Shown here: piece after piece, positions 51,394 through 61,375 of the stretch
Layout of the letters: each line of letters opens with the position of its first letter
Position numbering within the stretch: the stretch's first letter is position 1
NCBI RefSeq assembly: GCF_004769575.1
Contig: NZ_RQGA01000014.1
Span: 682,001 to 746,000, forward strand
Source: Leptospira perdikensis
GTDB taxonomy: Bacteria > Spirochaetota > Leptospiria > Leptospirales > Leptospiraceae
Reading direction: 5' to 3'
DNA length: 64,000 nt
Position numbers and translations under genes: made by a program
Notes under the pieces: generated by a model
Seen by the model: only the letters and a program-made list of their open reading frames with translations
Told to the model about the DNA's origin: nothing
Databases searched by the model: none

Positions 51394-54300
51394 TTAGATC
51401 CTCTTTTTTTAGATTTCTGATTTTGTTTATTTGTTTTGGAATCATCGCCATCTTTCAAGTCTTGATGATCCATAAATTCTTGGTGTGAATCTGTATCGTG
51501 AATCTCTGATGCTTTGTATTTCCTCATCTCTTCTACAAAGTATTCATTCATCTTACGTTCCCTTTCCATTTGTCTGCTTTCTTGTCTCTGCGCTAGTTTC
51601 ACTAAAAACTCAAACGCAATGGGAAGCAAAAAACGAGATAGAATGGTAGCAACGAGTACCCCACCCATAACCACTGTTGCCAATGGCCTTTGCACTTCAG
51701 CCCCAGCACTGGAAGCAATGGCCATTGGTAAAAATCCGATGATGGCCACAAGTTCTGTTGTCGCAACTGCCCGTAGTGTGTAAACCGCAGCTTCCACTAC
51801 AGCTTTAGACGGATCACGTGTGACTTTCAATTGGTCTTTTAAGGCCGATGCGTAGACAACTCCGTTTAACACTGATATTCCGGCAGCGGCAATAAATCCA
51901 ACGCCTGCAGGAATCGAAAACGGAAGTCCTCTAATGACAAGCGAAAGGATACCACCTGAAAGTGACAATGGCACTAAGATAAAAACTCCCAATGCATAGT
52001 AGACACTTCCAAAGGCAATAAAGAGCATCGCAAAAATAATCGCTCCTGCAATCGGAATTACTAAAGCCAACCGATTTTTAGCTCGTTTGAAGTTTTCAAA
52101 CTGACCACCCCAATCCACATAATACCCTTGGGGAAGACCGGATTCAATTGACTGAGTGGCAGATTGGACATCATTAACAAATCCAATCATATCTCGTCCG
52201 CGAACATTCACTTCGACAAGAATCCTACGTTTCAGACCTTCATGGTAAAGTGCTGCCGGACCTTCTGCCATCGTAATGTCAGTGACTTGGCCAAGAGGAA
52301 CCGTTCCACCGAGCTCAGTCATAACGGGAACATTTTCAATCACTCCAATATCAGTGACATCGGCGTCCAAACGGACAATAAGATCAAATCGTTTGTATCC
52401 TTCGTATACCTTTCCTGCATTAGATCCCACACGAAGTGTTTCTATGGTTGTTAAGACTTCTTCTGCGCGAACCCCATAACGAGCCATATTCCCACGATTC
52501 ATTTTGATCTCAAGTAAAGGAAGGCCAAGAAGTTTTTGCACTCGTAAGTCGGCGGCACCTTGGATCTTTTTAATTTTTGAGGCATAGTTATCCGCAATGG
52601 ATTTTAAGGTTTTTAAATCATCACCATAGATTTTAATCACAATATCCGCTTTGGAACCAGATAACAACGCATTGACGCGGTTTTCAATAGGTTGCGATAA
52701 ACTGATGTATGACGATGGAACATTCTGATTCACAGAATTTTTCATAAGTTCCATCAGTTCTTCACGGTCATCAGCAGAAACCCATTCTTTCCGGGGTTTG
52801 AGTTTGACCATCATCTCACCTTCTTCCGAACCAATGGGTTCTGCGGCAGATTCTCCCCGACCTTGCCTGGAAACAACACTTACAGCTTCCGGAAACTTCA
52901 AAATCACCTTTTCCATTTCCAAATTTAAGTCACGAGAGTGATTGATGGCCGTGGAAGGCAAACGTTTGATATCAATCGCAATTTCCCCTTCATCAATCCT
53001 AGGTAAAAATTCTGATCCTAAAGTGGAGGCAAGGGCAAAAGATAATAATACCACACCAATCCCTGCATAAGTAAATTGGCGTTTGAACTTCATCCCATAA
53101 GTTAAAACTTCAGCATATTTAGTTTGGAACTTTTCCCAAAAAGCTGACTCATGAAGGATTGGTTTTTTGTAAATATAGGACATGAGAGCCGGAAAAGTTG
53201 TAATCGAATACAGAAGTGCTGCACCTAACGCAAATGCTACGGTAATAGCCATCGGTCGAAACATCCGACCTTCCACTCCTTCCAGTGTCATCAAAGGCAA
53301 ATAAACAAGTAAAATAATTCCCACACTAAATGCCGAAGCCCGCACCACTTTGATACAAGACTCCATAATGACATCTTCCATCCCATCTTCCATGTCCTGG
53401 GCGGAAGTTTTCGAAAGTAGGAAACTTTTACGTAGTAAAAATCCATGAAGAGTGGACTCTAACATCACAATGGAACCGTCCACAAGTAGACCAAAGTCGA
53501 GGGCACCGAGTGACATTAAGTTTCCCACAATCCCAAAGGCATTCATTAGGATGGTCGCAACCATCATAGAAACAGGAATTGCTAATGCTACGGCAAAAGC
53601 TCCTTTAACGGTTCCTAATGTTAAAATAAGACAAACGAGTACAATGATGGCGGCTTCCACCAAATTAGTAAATACTGTAGAAAGGGTTCGGCCAATGAAT
53701 TCAGAGCGGTCATAATATACTTTAATTTTCATCCCTTTGGGAAGTCGGGATTCAATTTCTTTCATCTTCTCTTTCACTCGACTCACCACTTGTAGGGAGT
53801 TGCTGCCGAGTAACATCATAGCAGTCCCACCTACCACTTCACGTTTGCCGTCCATAGTGCTCAGTCCAAAACGTAATGCCGGTCCTGTTTCCACCCTTGC
53901 AATTTGGCCAAGTGTGAGTGGAATTCCATCTCGTGATGTTCTTACCGATAATCTTGCAATATCATCAATTGACTTAAATTGGCTTTCGCCTCGAATTACA
54001 AACTGCTCTTCCCCTTTTTGGATGTATCCACCACCAAGGTTGACGTTAGCGCCTTCCAAAGCTTCTGTGATATGAGAGAGAGTTAAATTATGAGATAACA
54101 AACGTTTGGGATCAATTTTAATTTGGAATTGTTTGGCATCTCCCCCTACAACGTTTACATCAATGATTCCCTTTACAGAACGAAGTTGTCTTGCCACTTC
54201 CCATTCCATAACGGTTCGGAGTTCTTCAGGAGTATGACTTTCTGAAACCAATGCAAATTCATAAATGTCACCAAGACCGGTGGCAATTGGTGAAAGTTCC

Positions 54301-54683
54301 GGTCGTCCATAAGACTTAGGAATGAAGTTCTCTGCTTGTTTTAGTCTTTCATTCACAAGTTGCCTTGCAAAATAGATATCGGTTCCATCTTCAAAGATCA
54401 CCGTAACGGAACTGACACCGGTTCTTGAGATCGAACGAATTTCTGTTACTTTGGGCATCCCGTTAAACTCAAGTTCGATGGGATAGGTAATGAACTGCTC
54501 CACCTCCAGTGGAGAAAGACCAGGAACAGATGTCACTGCGGATACCTGTACGTTGGTTACATCGGGAATCGCATCGATAGAAAGATGGAGTGCATTATAA
54601 AAACCAACAATGGTTAACGCTGCTGTCAAAACGAGAACTGTGGCTCGTTTGTGAATGGAAAACTGAATGATTTTTTCTAACAT
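51390..54683 (-). CDS. Heavy-metal efflux RND pump (CzcA type)
   Basis: The inner-membrane proton-driven pump. Twelve membrane segments and two large periplasmic loops are apparent. The TM4 motif [16 protein letters not shown] has the two acidic relay residues of the Zn/Co/Cd (HME1/CzcA) class, not the CusA pattern, so divalent cations are more likely than Cu/Ag. Length 1097. The last ~60 residues are a very charged cytoplasmic tail (Lys, Arg, Gln, Asp, His), longer than in typical CzcA. It overlaps ppa by four bases. Confidence 0.93.
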   Translation of the reverse strand: MLEKIIQFSIHKRATVLVLTAALTIVGFYNALHLSIDAIPDVTNVQVSAVTSVPGLSPLEVEQFITYPIELEFNGMPKVTEIRSISRTGVSSVTVIFEDGTDIYFARQLVNERLKQAENFIPKSYGRPELSPIATGLGDIYEFALVSESHTPEELRTVMEWEVARQLRSVKGIIDVNVVGGDAKQFQIKIDPKRLLSHNLTLSHITEALEGANVNLGGGYIQKGEEQFVIRGESQFKSIDDIARLSVRTSRDGIPLTLGQIARVETGPALRFGLSTMDGKREVVGGTAMMLLGSNSLQVVSRVKEKMKEIESRLPKGMKIKVYYDRSEFIGRTLSTVFTNLVEAAIIVLVCLILTLGTVKGAFAVALAIPVSMMVATILMNAFGIVGNLMSLGALDFGLLVDGSIVMLESTLHGFLLRKSFLLSKTSAQDMEDGMEDVIMESCIKVVRASAFSVGIILLVYLPLMTLEGVEGRMFRPMAITVAFALGAALLYSITTFPALMSYIYKKPILHESAFWEKFQTKYAEVLTYGMKFKRQFTYAGIGVVLLSFALASTLGSEFLPRIDEGEIAIDIKRLPSTAINHSRDLNLEMEKVILKFPEAVSVVSRQGRGESAAEPIGSEEGEMMVKLKPRKEWVSADDREELMELMKNSVNQNVPSSYISLSQPIENRVNALLSGSKADIVIKIYGDDLKTLKSIADNYASKIKKIQGAADLRVQKLLGLPLLEIKMNRGNMARYGVRAEEVLTTIETLRVGSNAGKVYEGYKRFDLIVRLDADVTDIGVIENVPVMTELGGTVPLGQVTDITMAEGPAALYHEGLKRRILVEVNVRGRDMIGFVNDVQSATQSIESGLPQGYYVDWGGQFENFKRAKNRLALVIPIAGAIIFAMLFIAFGSVYYALGVFILVPLSLSGGILSLVIRGLPFSIPAGVGFIAAAGISVLNGVVYASALKDQLKVTRDPSKAVVEAAVYTLRAVATTELVAIIGFLPMAIASSAGAEVQRPLATVVMGGVLVATILSRFLLPIAFEFLVKLAQRQESRQMERERKMNEYFVEEMRKYKASEIHDTDSHQEFMDHQDLKDGDDSKTNKQNQKSKKRGSK

Positions 54684-54758
54684 AATTCCTATTTCAAATT
54701 AAATACACTACAAAGACCAAACTTGGACTTTGATACTAGACTAATCTACATGCAACGA

Positions 54759-55085
54759 TTAAGCCAAAAAAGGAGGTGGGAGGTAAAGAAAGTGGAATAA
54801 GATGGGAATTTCAGCAAAAAAAATAGGTTCTGTAAAGATAGTAGCCCAACGAAGGACAGAAACCTTAACCAGAGACTGCTCTCTACGGGAAGGAACCAAT
54901 TTTAAAACCGTATTGGATTCCTTGGTGGAAGTAAGCACACGAGTCGTTTCTTCCAACTCGTAGGATTGGTATTGGAAATCCAAATCTTCGAGAGGAGAAA
55001 AAAACCGGTCATCGACCAGATTCAGATTGATGAAAACCGCTAAAAGTAGGATGAACCCTGACTTCCAGAAGCGTCTAATTTTCAC
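54759..55085 (-). CDS. Small exported or membrane protein leading the metal efflux operon
   Basis: 108 residues; an N-terminal hydrophobic segment (about 9-24) and a hydrophobic C-terminal stretch (FFAEIPILFHFLYLPPPF). The GTG start at 55085 is eight bases after TAGGA. It lies 75 bases before czcA on the same strand. Small proteins of unknown function often precede HME-RND pumps, which is the only hint of function. Confidence 0.6.
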   Translation of the reverse strand: MKIRRFWKSGFILLLAVFINLNLVDDRFFSPLEDLDFQYQSYELEETTRVLTSTKESNTVLKLVPSRREQSLVKVSVLRWATIFTEPIFFAEIPILFHFLYLPPPFLA

Positions 55086-55236
55086 TATTTTTTCCTATCT
55101 GACACCCAGGTTCAAGAATTGAAGTGGAGATACAAGAGAAATCCCCTGAAAATATGAACTTTTTTCTATTTCCTTTTCGTTACAAATACTTGTGTAGTTG
55201 CCAAAACTCTGATGTCACACAAGACTATCCCTACCG

Positions 55237-55557
55237 ATGAAAGACGAATCTATAGACACCATTATTAGCGACGACATCACGTTTCGCGGAACCCTTTCCT
55301 TCAACCAAACATTAAAAATCAAAGGGCAGTTCAAAGGCACAATTACATCTCAAGGTAAACTCATCATCGATGAAACTGGTGATGTGGAAGCCGATGTGGA
55401 AGTAGGAAGCCTTGTGGTTCATGGAAACCTTAAAGGAAACGTTGACGCAAAAGAAAAAGTGGAACTTAAAAAAAATGGTAAGGTTGTAGGTGATATCAAA
55501 ACACCGGGACTCGAAGTTGAATTCGGTTCCAAAATTATTGGCAATTGCATCATGTAA
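55237..55557 (+). CDS. Bactofilin
   Basis: A beta-helical cytoskeletal protein (DUF583). The repeating Gly-Asp-Val strands (GDVEADVEVGSLVVHGNLKG and similar) with short hydrophilic N-terminus are the bactofilin core, 106 residues. In Leptospira a bactofilin affects helical cell pitch; whether this paralogue does is unknown. The recJ start lies inside its last codons. Confidence 0.88.
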   Translation: MKDESIDTIISDDITFRGTLSFNQTLKIKGQFKGTITSQGKLIIDETGDVEADVEVGSLVVHGNLKGNVDAKEKVELKKNGKVVGDIKTPGLEVEFGSKIIGNCIM

Positions 55558-57503
55558 CAAAGGTTCACTTCGGACCACTTTTGTCCGAAGTTCGAACCAA
55601 AGTTGATTCTAAAAGGCCCCTATTACGTTACTTAGTCGATAAACGTGAGGGGCTTCGTAATATCCATCCGAAGGAACTTCTTACTTCCGATTTTTCTTGT
55701 TTACATTCTCCTTTTTCTCTTCCTGATTTATCCGATGCGGTAGAGTTGTTACTCCAATTTGCAAAAGACGGTAAAAAAATTCTTTTATATGGAGATCGCG
55801 ATTCAGATGGAGTGAGTTCCACCTGTCTACTTGCTTTCTTTTTAAAGTCCCATCCTGAGTTTTCCAATATCAACTTAGAAGTGATGGTATCTTCGGAAAG
55901 TGATCCTTACGGTCTTTGTAAAGAAGCACTGGTTAAAATTAAAAAAGTAAAACCGGACCTACTTGTTACTTTGGACTTTGGATCCAGCCAAGCGGATGAA
56001 ATTGAAGAACTCACCAACACAGGAATCCGAGTCATTGTTCTTGACCATCATGAAGTTCCCGTAAGAATACCAACTAACTGTGCCTTGGTGAATCCAAGAA
56101 GAACCGATTCGGTTTATCCAGAAAAGAAAATTTGCACTGCCGTTTTATCGTTTAAACTAGTATCTGCCATCCTTTTTCGAATGAGCGAAGAGTTTAATCA
56201 AGTCTATGTAAAAACCAATGGAAAAAACACAGAACAAGATGAAACTCTCTATTTCCAAAACGGAGTACGAATTTCCAAAGAATCACTCACAATCCAAAAC
56301 TTAGAAGAAAAGGACATTTTGCCCTTTCCGGAAGATTTTATCACCGCCATCCCAGTCGATACGGAAAGAAAACTTTTTTACTACCAGTGTTCCCGAATTC
56401 CTGATTTTTTTTCCGGACTCGAAGAGGAAACAGACCTTGCAGGGATTGGTACCATTACGGATATGATGCCACTTACTGGTGAAAACAGGCATTTTGTAAA
56501 ATTAGCCTTACAATCTCTCACCAAACTTTATACAGGCGACAAAAAAAGAAAAGGCCTCTCCGAACTCCTAAAAGAACTAAAACTGAATCCCCATGGAATT
56601 ACAACAAAGGATCTGGGTTGGTCGATTGGTCCTGTTCTCAATTCTGCCGGAAGGATGGGAAAAACCGAAGAAGCGGTCTCCCTACTTTTATCGGAAACGA
56701 GCCAGGATGCCAAAACTAAAGCAAAACAGTTGTTATCGATCAATGAAGAAAGAAAAGAACGAACCAAACGGAATATGGACCGGGTGGAACGTTACTTTGC
56801 TCGTAAACCCGAACGAACCAACAAACAAATTGTATTTTGTTATGAACCCGATATGGAACCAGGTGTCAGCGGCATTGTGGCTACAAGAATGGTGGATACT
56901 TATAAAAAACCTGCAATTTTTTTAGCGCCTGACAATGGTGATGCGAGAGGAAGCATTCGTTCTTATGGCCGTGAAAATGTCCTTGAACTTCTAGAATCTC
57001 TTTCCGAACATTTTTTACATTTCGGAGGCCATCCCGAAGCGGGAGGATTTTCCATCCAAATAGACAAAATCCCCGGTTTTGAAGCAGCCTTATACCCAGC
57101 CGCCGATGAGTGGTTGTCTAAAGACAAAGAAAGATCAACCACCCATTCCATAGAAACTGACTTTACCGTTCTTACGGAAGAAATGGGGGAACGGCTTCTT
57201 AAAGAATGGAAAGATTTAGAACCCTTTGGTCAAGGCAATCCCGATATAAAACTTGCGATTCGGAATGCAAAAGCAATCCACCTAACACCACTGAGTGCAG
57301 GGAAACATGTTCGATTTCATTTGATTGGTAGTGGATCTTTAAAATATATGCTTTGGAATAAGGGAGATGAGTTCCAAAAATTTATGTCAGAACACGGAAG
57401 TTTTGACTTAGTGGGAAGTTTGGAAGAGAATTTCTACCAAGGTAGAACCACCCTACAATTCATTGTGGAGTGGTTTGGAATTGCCACAGAAAATCCAACC
57501 TAA
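55545..57503 (+). CDS. recJ: Single-stranded-DNA-specific exonuclease RecJ
   Basis: A 5'-3' ssDNA exonuclease for recombination and mismatch repair. The DHH-family motifs are YGDRDSDGVSST (normally DxDxDG), VTLDFGSS, VLDHHEVP and, in the DHHA1 domain, the GGHPEAGGF motif. A C-terminal OB-like domain follows (about 540-650). The start is uncertain: TTG at 55545, inside the bactofilin gene, or a TTG near 55581. Confidence 0.88.
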   Translation: MHHVTKVHFGPLLSEVRTKVDSKRPLLRYLVDKREGLRNIHPKELLTSDFSCLHSPFSLPDLSDAVELLLQFAKDGKKILLYGDRDSDGVSSTCLLAFFLKSHPEFSNINLEVMVSSESDPYGLCKEALVKIKKVKPDLLVTLDFGSSQADEIEELTNTGIRVIVLDHHEVPVRIPTNCALVNPRRTDSVYPEKKICTAVLSFKLVSAILFRMSEEFNQVYVKTNGKNTEQDETLYFQNGVRISKESLTIQNLEEKDILPFPEDFITAIPVDTERKLFYYQCSRIPDFFSGLEEETDLAGIGTITDMMPLTGENRHFVKLALQSLTKLYTGDKKRKGLSELLKELKLNPHGITTKDLGWSIGPVLNSAGRMGKTEEAVSLLLSETSQDAKTKAKQLLSINEERKERTKRNMDRVERYFARKPERTNKQIVFCYEPDMEPGVSGIVATRMVDTYKKPAIFLAPDNGDARGSIRSYGRENVLELLESLSEHFLHFGGHPEAGGFSIQIDKIPGFEAALYPAADEWLSKDKERSTTHSIETDFTVLTEEMGERLLKEWKDLEPFGQGNPDIKLAIRNAKAIHLTPLSAGKHVRFHLIGSGSLKYMLWNKGDEFQKFMSEHGSFDLVGSLEENFYQGRTTLQFIVEWFGIATENPT

Positions 57504-57531
57504 GGTAACATTTTGATTTATTCAATGTTCG

Positions 57532-57561
57532 GGAAATTCCTTCCGATCAGAAAGAATTTCC
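57532..57561. terminator. 8-bp hairpin between recJ and mtnD
   Basis: GGAAATTC and GAATTTCC pair perfectly around a 14-base loop between two convergent genes. No T-run follows on either strand. Confidence 0.4.
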
Positions 57562-57567
57562 AAACCA

Positions 57568-58101
57568 TCAAACGTTAATTAAAATTTTGGATTCATCCAC
57601 ATATACAGGCGTCCATCCGGAGTTGTCTTTGAAATAACGAACCGCTTTGATTCTTAGATTTTTATCTAAAGTAAACCAGTGGTTGGTATTAGCCGGAATC
57701 GAAAGGAAATCTCCTTTACCGACATGGACTTCAAATCTTTCTCCATCAATGATAAACCCAAAAATACCACTGCCATCGATAATGTAACGAACCTCTTCAT
57801 CTGTATGGATATGAAGTTTGTCAAATTTGGCTAACATGTCTTGGATTCCAGGCACTTCATCATGTAAAACAACCAGGTCATTGGCTTTATAGCCATGTTC
57901 TTTTTTCAATTGGTCAAACCGGTATTGTAACCCAGAAAGAACTTCCTCTTTTTCGGCATCACTGAGACCCTTTTGACCAAGGATCAGATCCAAAGTTTCT
58001 GGTGTTTTATAGGATTCATAGACAAGGCCCTTGGAAACAAGGAAGGCCTTGATCACATCTAAATCGGTTAAAGTTTCTGATTTTTTTACAATGGTTGCCA
58101 T
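57568..58101 (-). CDS. mtnD: Acireductone dioxygenase
   Basis: A cupin metal-dioxygenase of the methionine salvage pathway. The metal ligands are HIHTDEEVR (two His and Glu) and the second His in IPANTNHWF; the N-terminal helical part and 177-residue length fit the family. Fe or Ni content decides the product. No other mtn gene is in the window. An upstream ribosome-binding site is not evident. Confidence 0.9.
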   Translation of the reverse strand: MATIVKKSETLTDLDVIKAFLVSKGLVYESYKTPETLDLILGQKGLSDAEKEEVLSGLQYRFDQLKKEHGYKANDLVVLHDEVPGIQDMLAKFDKLHIHTDEEVRYIIDGSGIFGFIIDGERFEVHVGKGDFLSIPANTNHWFTLDKNLRIKAVRYFKDNSGWTPVYVDESKILINV

Positions 58102-58150
58102 AAGGAAGTACCTACTTATCGACTAGCCTCTGCGCCCTGCCAAATCCATC

Positions 58151-58195
58151 AATCTGTTTTTCGCTATCCTGGAACTATTTCTGCTATAACAGATT
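58151..58195. repeat. Inverted repeat with long loop at the nuoN stop
   Basis: AATCTGTT and AACAGATT pair perfectly across 29 bases between mtnD and nuoN. It reaches the nuoN stop codon and may help end the nuo transcript; no T-run is present. Confidence 0.3.
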
Positions 58196-59637
58196 CAGAG
58201 CAAAGCCCCTGGTTGAAAGAAGAGCCATCCAGCAGTGAAGAAAAGACTGAGTAAAAACACAAGAAAACCCAAAGTCGGCATACTTGGGAGGTCTCGGACT
58301 CCGGCGACATCTCCCGTTTCCTGTTTCATATAGGATTGGATGGTAATCTTCATATAGTAGTAAAAAGCCACGCAGGAATTTGCTACGGCACCAAAAAGTA
58401 AAATGCGGTGAAACAATAGATCCGACTCTGCAATCTTTTGTAAAAGAAAGAGTTTGCTCCAAAATCCAATGAGAGGAGGAAAACCAGCAAAAGACAAAAA
58501 TACAATAGAGAGAGAAAGAGCAGTTAATGGATGTTCGCCGCTTAGATGGGAAATTCCTTCCACTGTCACTTCATGTTTACCTTGTTCCAAGTAGGAGATA
58601 ATGGCAAAGGCAACTAAGTTAAGAAGGGAATACGAAAAAAGATAATACAATGCTTCTAGACCAGCCCCGCAGACAATCCCCGCCACAATATAACCTGCAT
58701 GGGAAATGGATGAATAAGCTAACATCCGTTTCAGATTTTCTTGTTTTAAAGCGACTATATTGCCCCAAGTCATGGAAACAAGAGCAATGGCTCCCATAAG
58801 GAATTTCCAAGATTCTCCGATCTCACCCATCGGAACATGATTGAATAATACGATGATTAGACCAAGGGCCGATGCCTTTCCGGCACTCGCCATAAAACCA
58901 GTAATCGGTGTTTGTGATCCTTCATACACATCAGGTGTCCAGGAATGAAATGGAACAAGAGCTGCTTTAAAAGAAACCCCTACCAAAAACAATCCAAAAC
59001 CTAATTTAGAAAAATTGGACTCATAACCTTTTAGAAAAAGACCACGGAGGGCACCATCCAAGTTTGTGGTTCCAGATCCTCCATACAAAAAAGCAATTCC
59101 GAGTAACATAAATCCGGAACTAAATGATCCGAGTAAAAAATATTTCATCGCACTTTCTAATGAAGAAACAGAAGAACGAGCCATCCCAATCATTACATAT
59201 AAACAGAGAGAAAGGATTTCTAAACCAACAAAGATTACAATAAAATCATACCCTGAGGTCAAAAACATCATTCCCGACAAACAAAATAATACGAGAGGGA
59301 AAAACTCAGGGAACAAAGTTTTGTGTTCAGAAAGAAAGGGTGGTGCAATGAGGAGAGTAATCAATCCCGCAATTAGATAAATTGCACTGAGCCATACTGT
59401 AAGTGGACTCAAAGAAATTTGTGATCCAAAAAACTTTCCATAACCCGGTGATCCTGTTGTATGATATAAAGCATACATAGCCCCGATGATTCCTAAAATA
59501 GAAAGAACCCAAAGTGGTTTAGAATCCTCTTCTCTCGGAATGAGGAATTGAACCACAAGGGAAAGTAAAGCCACTCCGCAAAGAATAAGCATGGGAGAGA
59601 TGGCGATCAAGTCATTGGAAGAAGGCGTATATGACAT
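58195..59637 (-). CDS. nuoN: NADH-quinone oxidoreductase subunit N
   Basis: An antiporter-like membrane subunit of complex I. About fourteen hydrophobic segments; FHSWTPDVYEGSQTPITGFMAS is the core helix 7-8 region with the conserved Pro and Lys-nearby motifs, and SSISHAGY marks helix 10. It is the last gene of the operon, three bases after nuoM. Confidence 0.93.
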   Translation of the reverse strand: MSYTPSSNDLIAISPMLILCGVALLSLVVQFLIPREEDSKPLWVLSILGIIGAMYALYHTTGSPGYGKFFGSQISLSPLTVWLSAIYLIAGLITLLIAPPFLSEHKTLFPEFFPLVLFCLSGMMFLTSGYDFIVIFVGLEILSLCLYVMIGMARSSVSSLESAMKYFLLGSFSSGFMLLGIAFLYGGSGTTNLDGALRGLFLKGYESNFSKLGFGLFLVGVSFKAALVPFHSWTPDVYEGSQTPITGFMASAGKASALGLIIVLFNHVPMGEIGESWKFLMGAIALVSMTWGNIVALKQENLKRMLAYSSISHAGYIVAGIVCGAGLEALYYLFSYSLLNLVAFAIISYLEQGKHEVTVEGISHLSGEHPLTALSLSIVFLSFAGFPPLIGFWSKLFLLQKIAESDLLFHRILLFGAVANSCVAFYYYMKITIQSYMKQETGDVAGVRDLPSMPTLGFLVFLLSLFFTAGWLFFQPGALL

Positions 59638-59640
59638 GGG

Positions 59641-61374
59641 TTAGTTTCCTATAGTCTCTTTCGGGGTTGGTTCCAATTCAAAATCCGACTCAATGGACTC
59701 ATCCAAATTGTCTAAGTTTAAATTTTGTGGATTTGATTTTAGGGAAACAAAAGTCGGAAGTGCAAACTTCGACTGAAAAGACCCTAATCTTTCTTCAAAC
59801 GAAAGAGGCTCTTTTCCTAAACTATTGTAGTCCGAAAACTGTCGGCTCAGATTTCCCGAATGAAAATCCTTTTGAATGTCTTTTCGTTCTGCAATGGATT
59901 GAATGGATGCAGAGTTTAAATATACATTGGCTGAGGATTGTAAAATTTCTAAAAATGGTTTGGGATAAATTCCGATCCAAAATATAAAAATGACAAGTGG
60001 AGATAAAATCCCAACTTCCCTAAAACTTAGGTCTTTATAAGGTTTGGCTTGGATGGTTTTATTCACTCCAAATAGGAAACGTTTAACAAACCATAAAAGG
60101 TAAAGAGCACCAAGCACCACACCGGTCGCAGCAATTCCACCGAGCCATACGTTAGATTTGATGGCCCCCATAAGAATCAAAAACTCACCCACAAACCCGT
60201 TGGTTCCAGGCAAACCTAATGAAGACAAAACGGCAATGAGGAAGAAAGTAGAAAAAACTGGCATTTGTTTGGCAAGACCACCAAACTCTGCAATGTTTCT
60301 GGTATGAGATCTTTCATAAATCATGCCAATCATAAGAAAGAGCATCCCAGTAGAAACACCGTGGGATATCATTTGTAACATCCCCCCAACAACTCCTTCA
60401 CTCGTGAAAGAAAAAAGTCCTAAAATACAAAAACCCAAATGGGATAAGGAACTATAAGCAATGATTCGTTTGATATCAGTTTGCACAAGAGCAGCCATCG
60501 ATCCATATACAATTCCAATAACGGCAAGGATTTGGATTCCATTTTGAGATAACAAACTTTGTTCCGGGAAAAACGGGATACAAAACCGAATGAAACCATA
60601 ACCACCAATCTTTAACAATACTCCGGCTAAATCCACCGAACCAACAGTAGGTGCTTGGGTATGAACGTCTGGCATCCATGTATGAAAAGGAAACAATGGA
60701 ATTTTAATCGCAAATGCTAAGAAAAAACTAAAAAATAAAAACCACTGAAGAGGTTCGGAATATGTTCCCAAGTCCGCCGTTGCTAAAGACTCAATCGATG
60801 TTTTCCCCGTTTTAAAGTAAAGAGTGAGAATGCCACCTAACATAAACAAAGAACCCGCCATCGAAAACAGAAAGTATTTTAGTGCTGCTTTGGTTCGATC
60901 TTCTCCACCCCAGATTCCAATCATAAGAACCATAGGCAAAACCATAAGTTCCCAAAACACATAGTAAAGAACGAGATTACCGGCAGCAAATACCCCAAGG
61001 ACAGCTGTTTCTAAAACAAGTAGGCAAATATGAAATTCTTTGATTTTTTTCGGAATGTTCGACCACGAAGCAAGGCTTGAAAGAAAAAACATAAAGGCGG
61101 TGAGTCCAAATAACAAAAGAGACACACCGTCAAGACCAACATGATAATCTACGCTGAGTTTTCCGGAAAGGATCCAATCGGGAATCCAATGTACAAACTG
61201 AAGGCCTGATTTGGTTGGATCATACAAAAAGAACAAACCCACTGACAGGATGGTTGTAAATGCAGACGATAAAGCAGAAATAACAACCACTGTCCCCATA
61301 CGTTTCTGAAAAACGATTACAAAGGCAGAAAGAATTGGTAAAAAGATAATGAAGGAAAGAATTTGTTCCGGCAC
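59641..61374 (-). CDS. nuoM: NADH-quinone oxidoreductase subunit M, with C-terminal extension
   Basis: The antiporter-like NuoM. VGLDGVSLLL, WELMVLPMVLMIGIWGG, FPFHTWMPDVHTQAPTVGS and YSSLSHLGF are family blocks. Usual NuoM proteins are about 500 residues; this one has about 80 extra C-terminal hydrophilic residues, ending in an acidic run. The start is GTG at 61374 preceded by a G-rich ribosome-binding site at the end of nuoL (one-base gap). Confidence 0.92.
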   Translation of the reverse strand: MPEQILSFIIFLPILSAFVIVFQKRMGTVVVISALSSAFTTILSVGLFFLYDPTKSGLQFVHWIPDWILSGKLSVDYHVGLDGVSLLLFGLTAFMFFLSSLASWSNIPKKIKEFHICLLVLETAVLGVFAAGNLVLYYVFWELMVLPMVLMIGIWGGEDRTKAALKYFLFSMAGSLFMLGGILTLYFKTGKTSIESLATADLGTYSEPLQWFLFFSFFLAFAIKIPLFPFHTWMPDVHTQAPTVGSVDLAGVLLKIGGYGFIRFCIPFFPEQSLLSQNGIQILAVIGIVYGSMAALVQTDIKRIIAYSSLSHLGFCILGLFSFTSEGVVGGMLQMISHGVSTGMLFLMIGMIYERSHTRNIAEFGGLAKQMPVFSTFFLIAVLSSLGLPGTNGFVGEFLILMGAIKSNVWLGGIAATGVVLGALYLLWFVKRFLFGVNKTIQAKPYKDLSFREVGILSPLVIFIFWIGIYPKPFLEILQSSANVYLNSASIQSIAERKDIQKDFHSGNLSRQFSDYNSLGKEPLSFEERLGSFQSKFALPTFVSLKSNPQNLNLDNLDESIESDFELEPTPKETIGN

Positions 61375-61375
61375 C

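Noticed and set aside
58102..58194. Riboswitch (SAM-type) upstream of mtnD
   Set aside because: Only one long-loop inverted repeat is present; no multi-helix junction or conserved core can be drawn in 93 bases.
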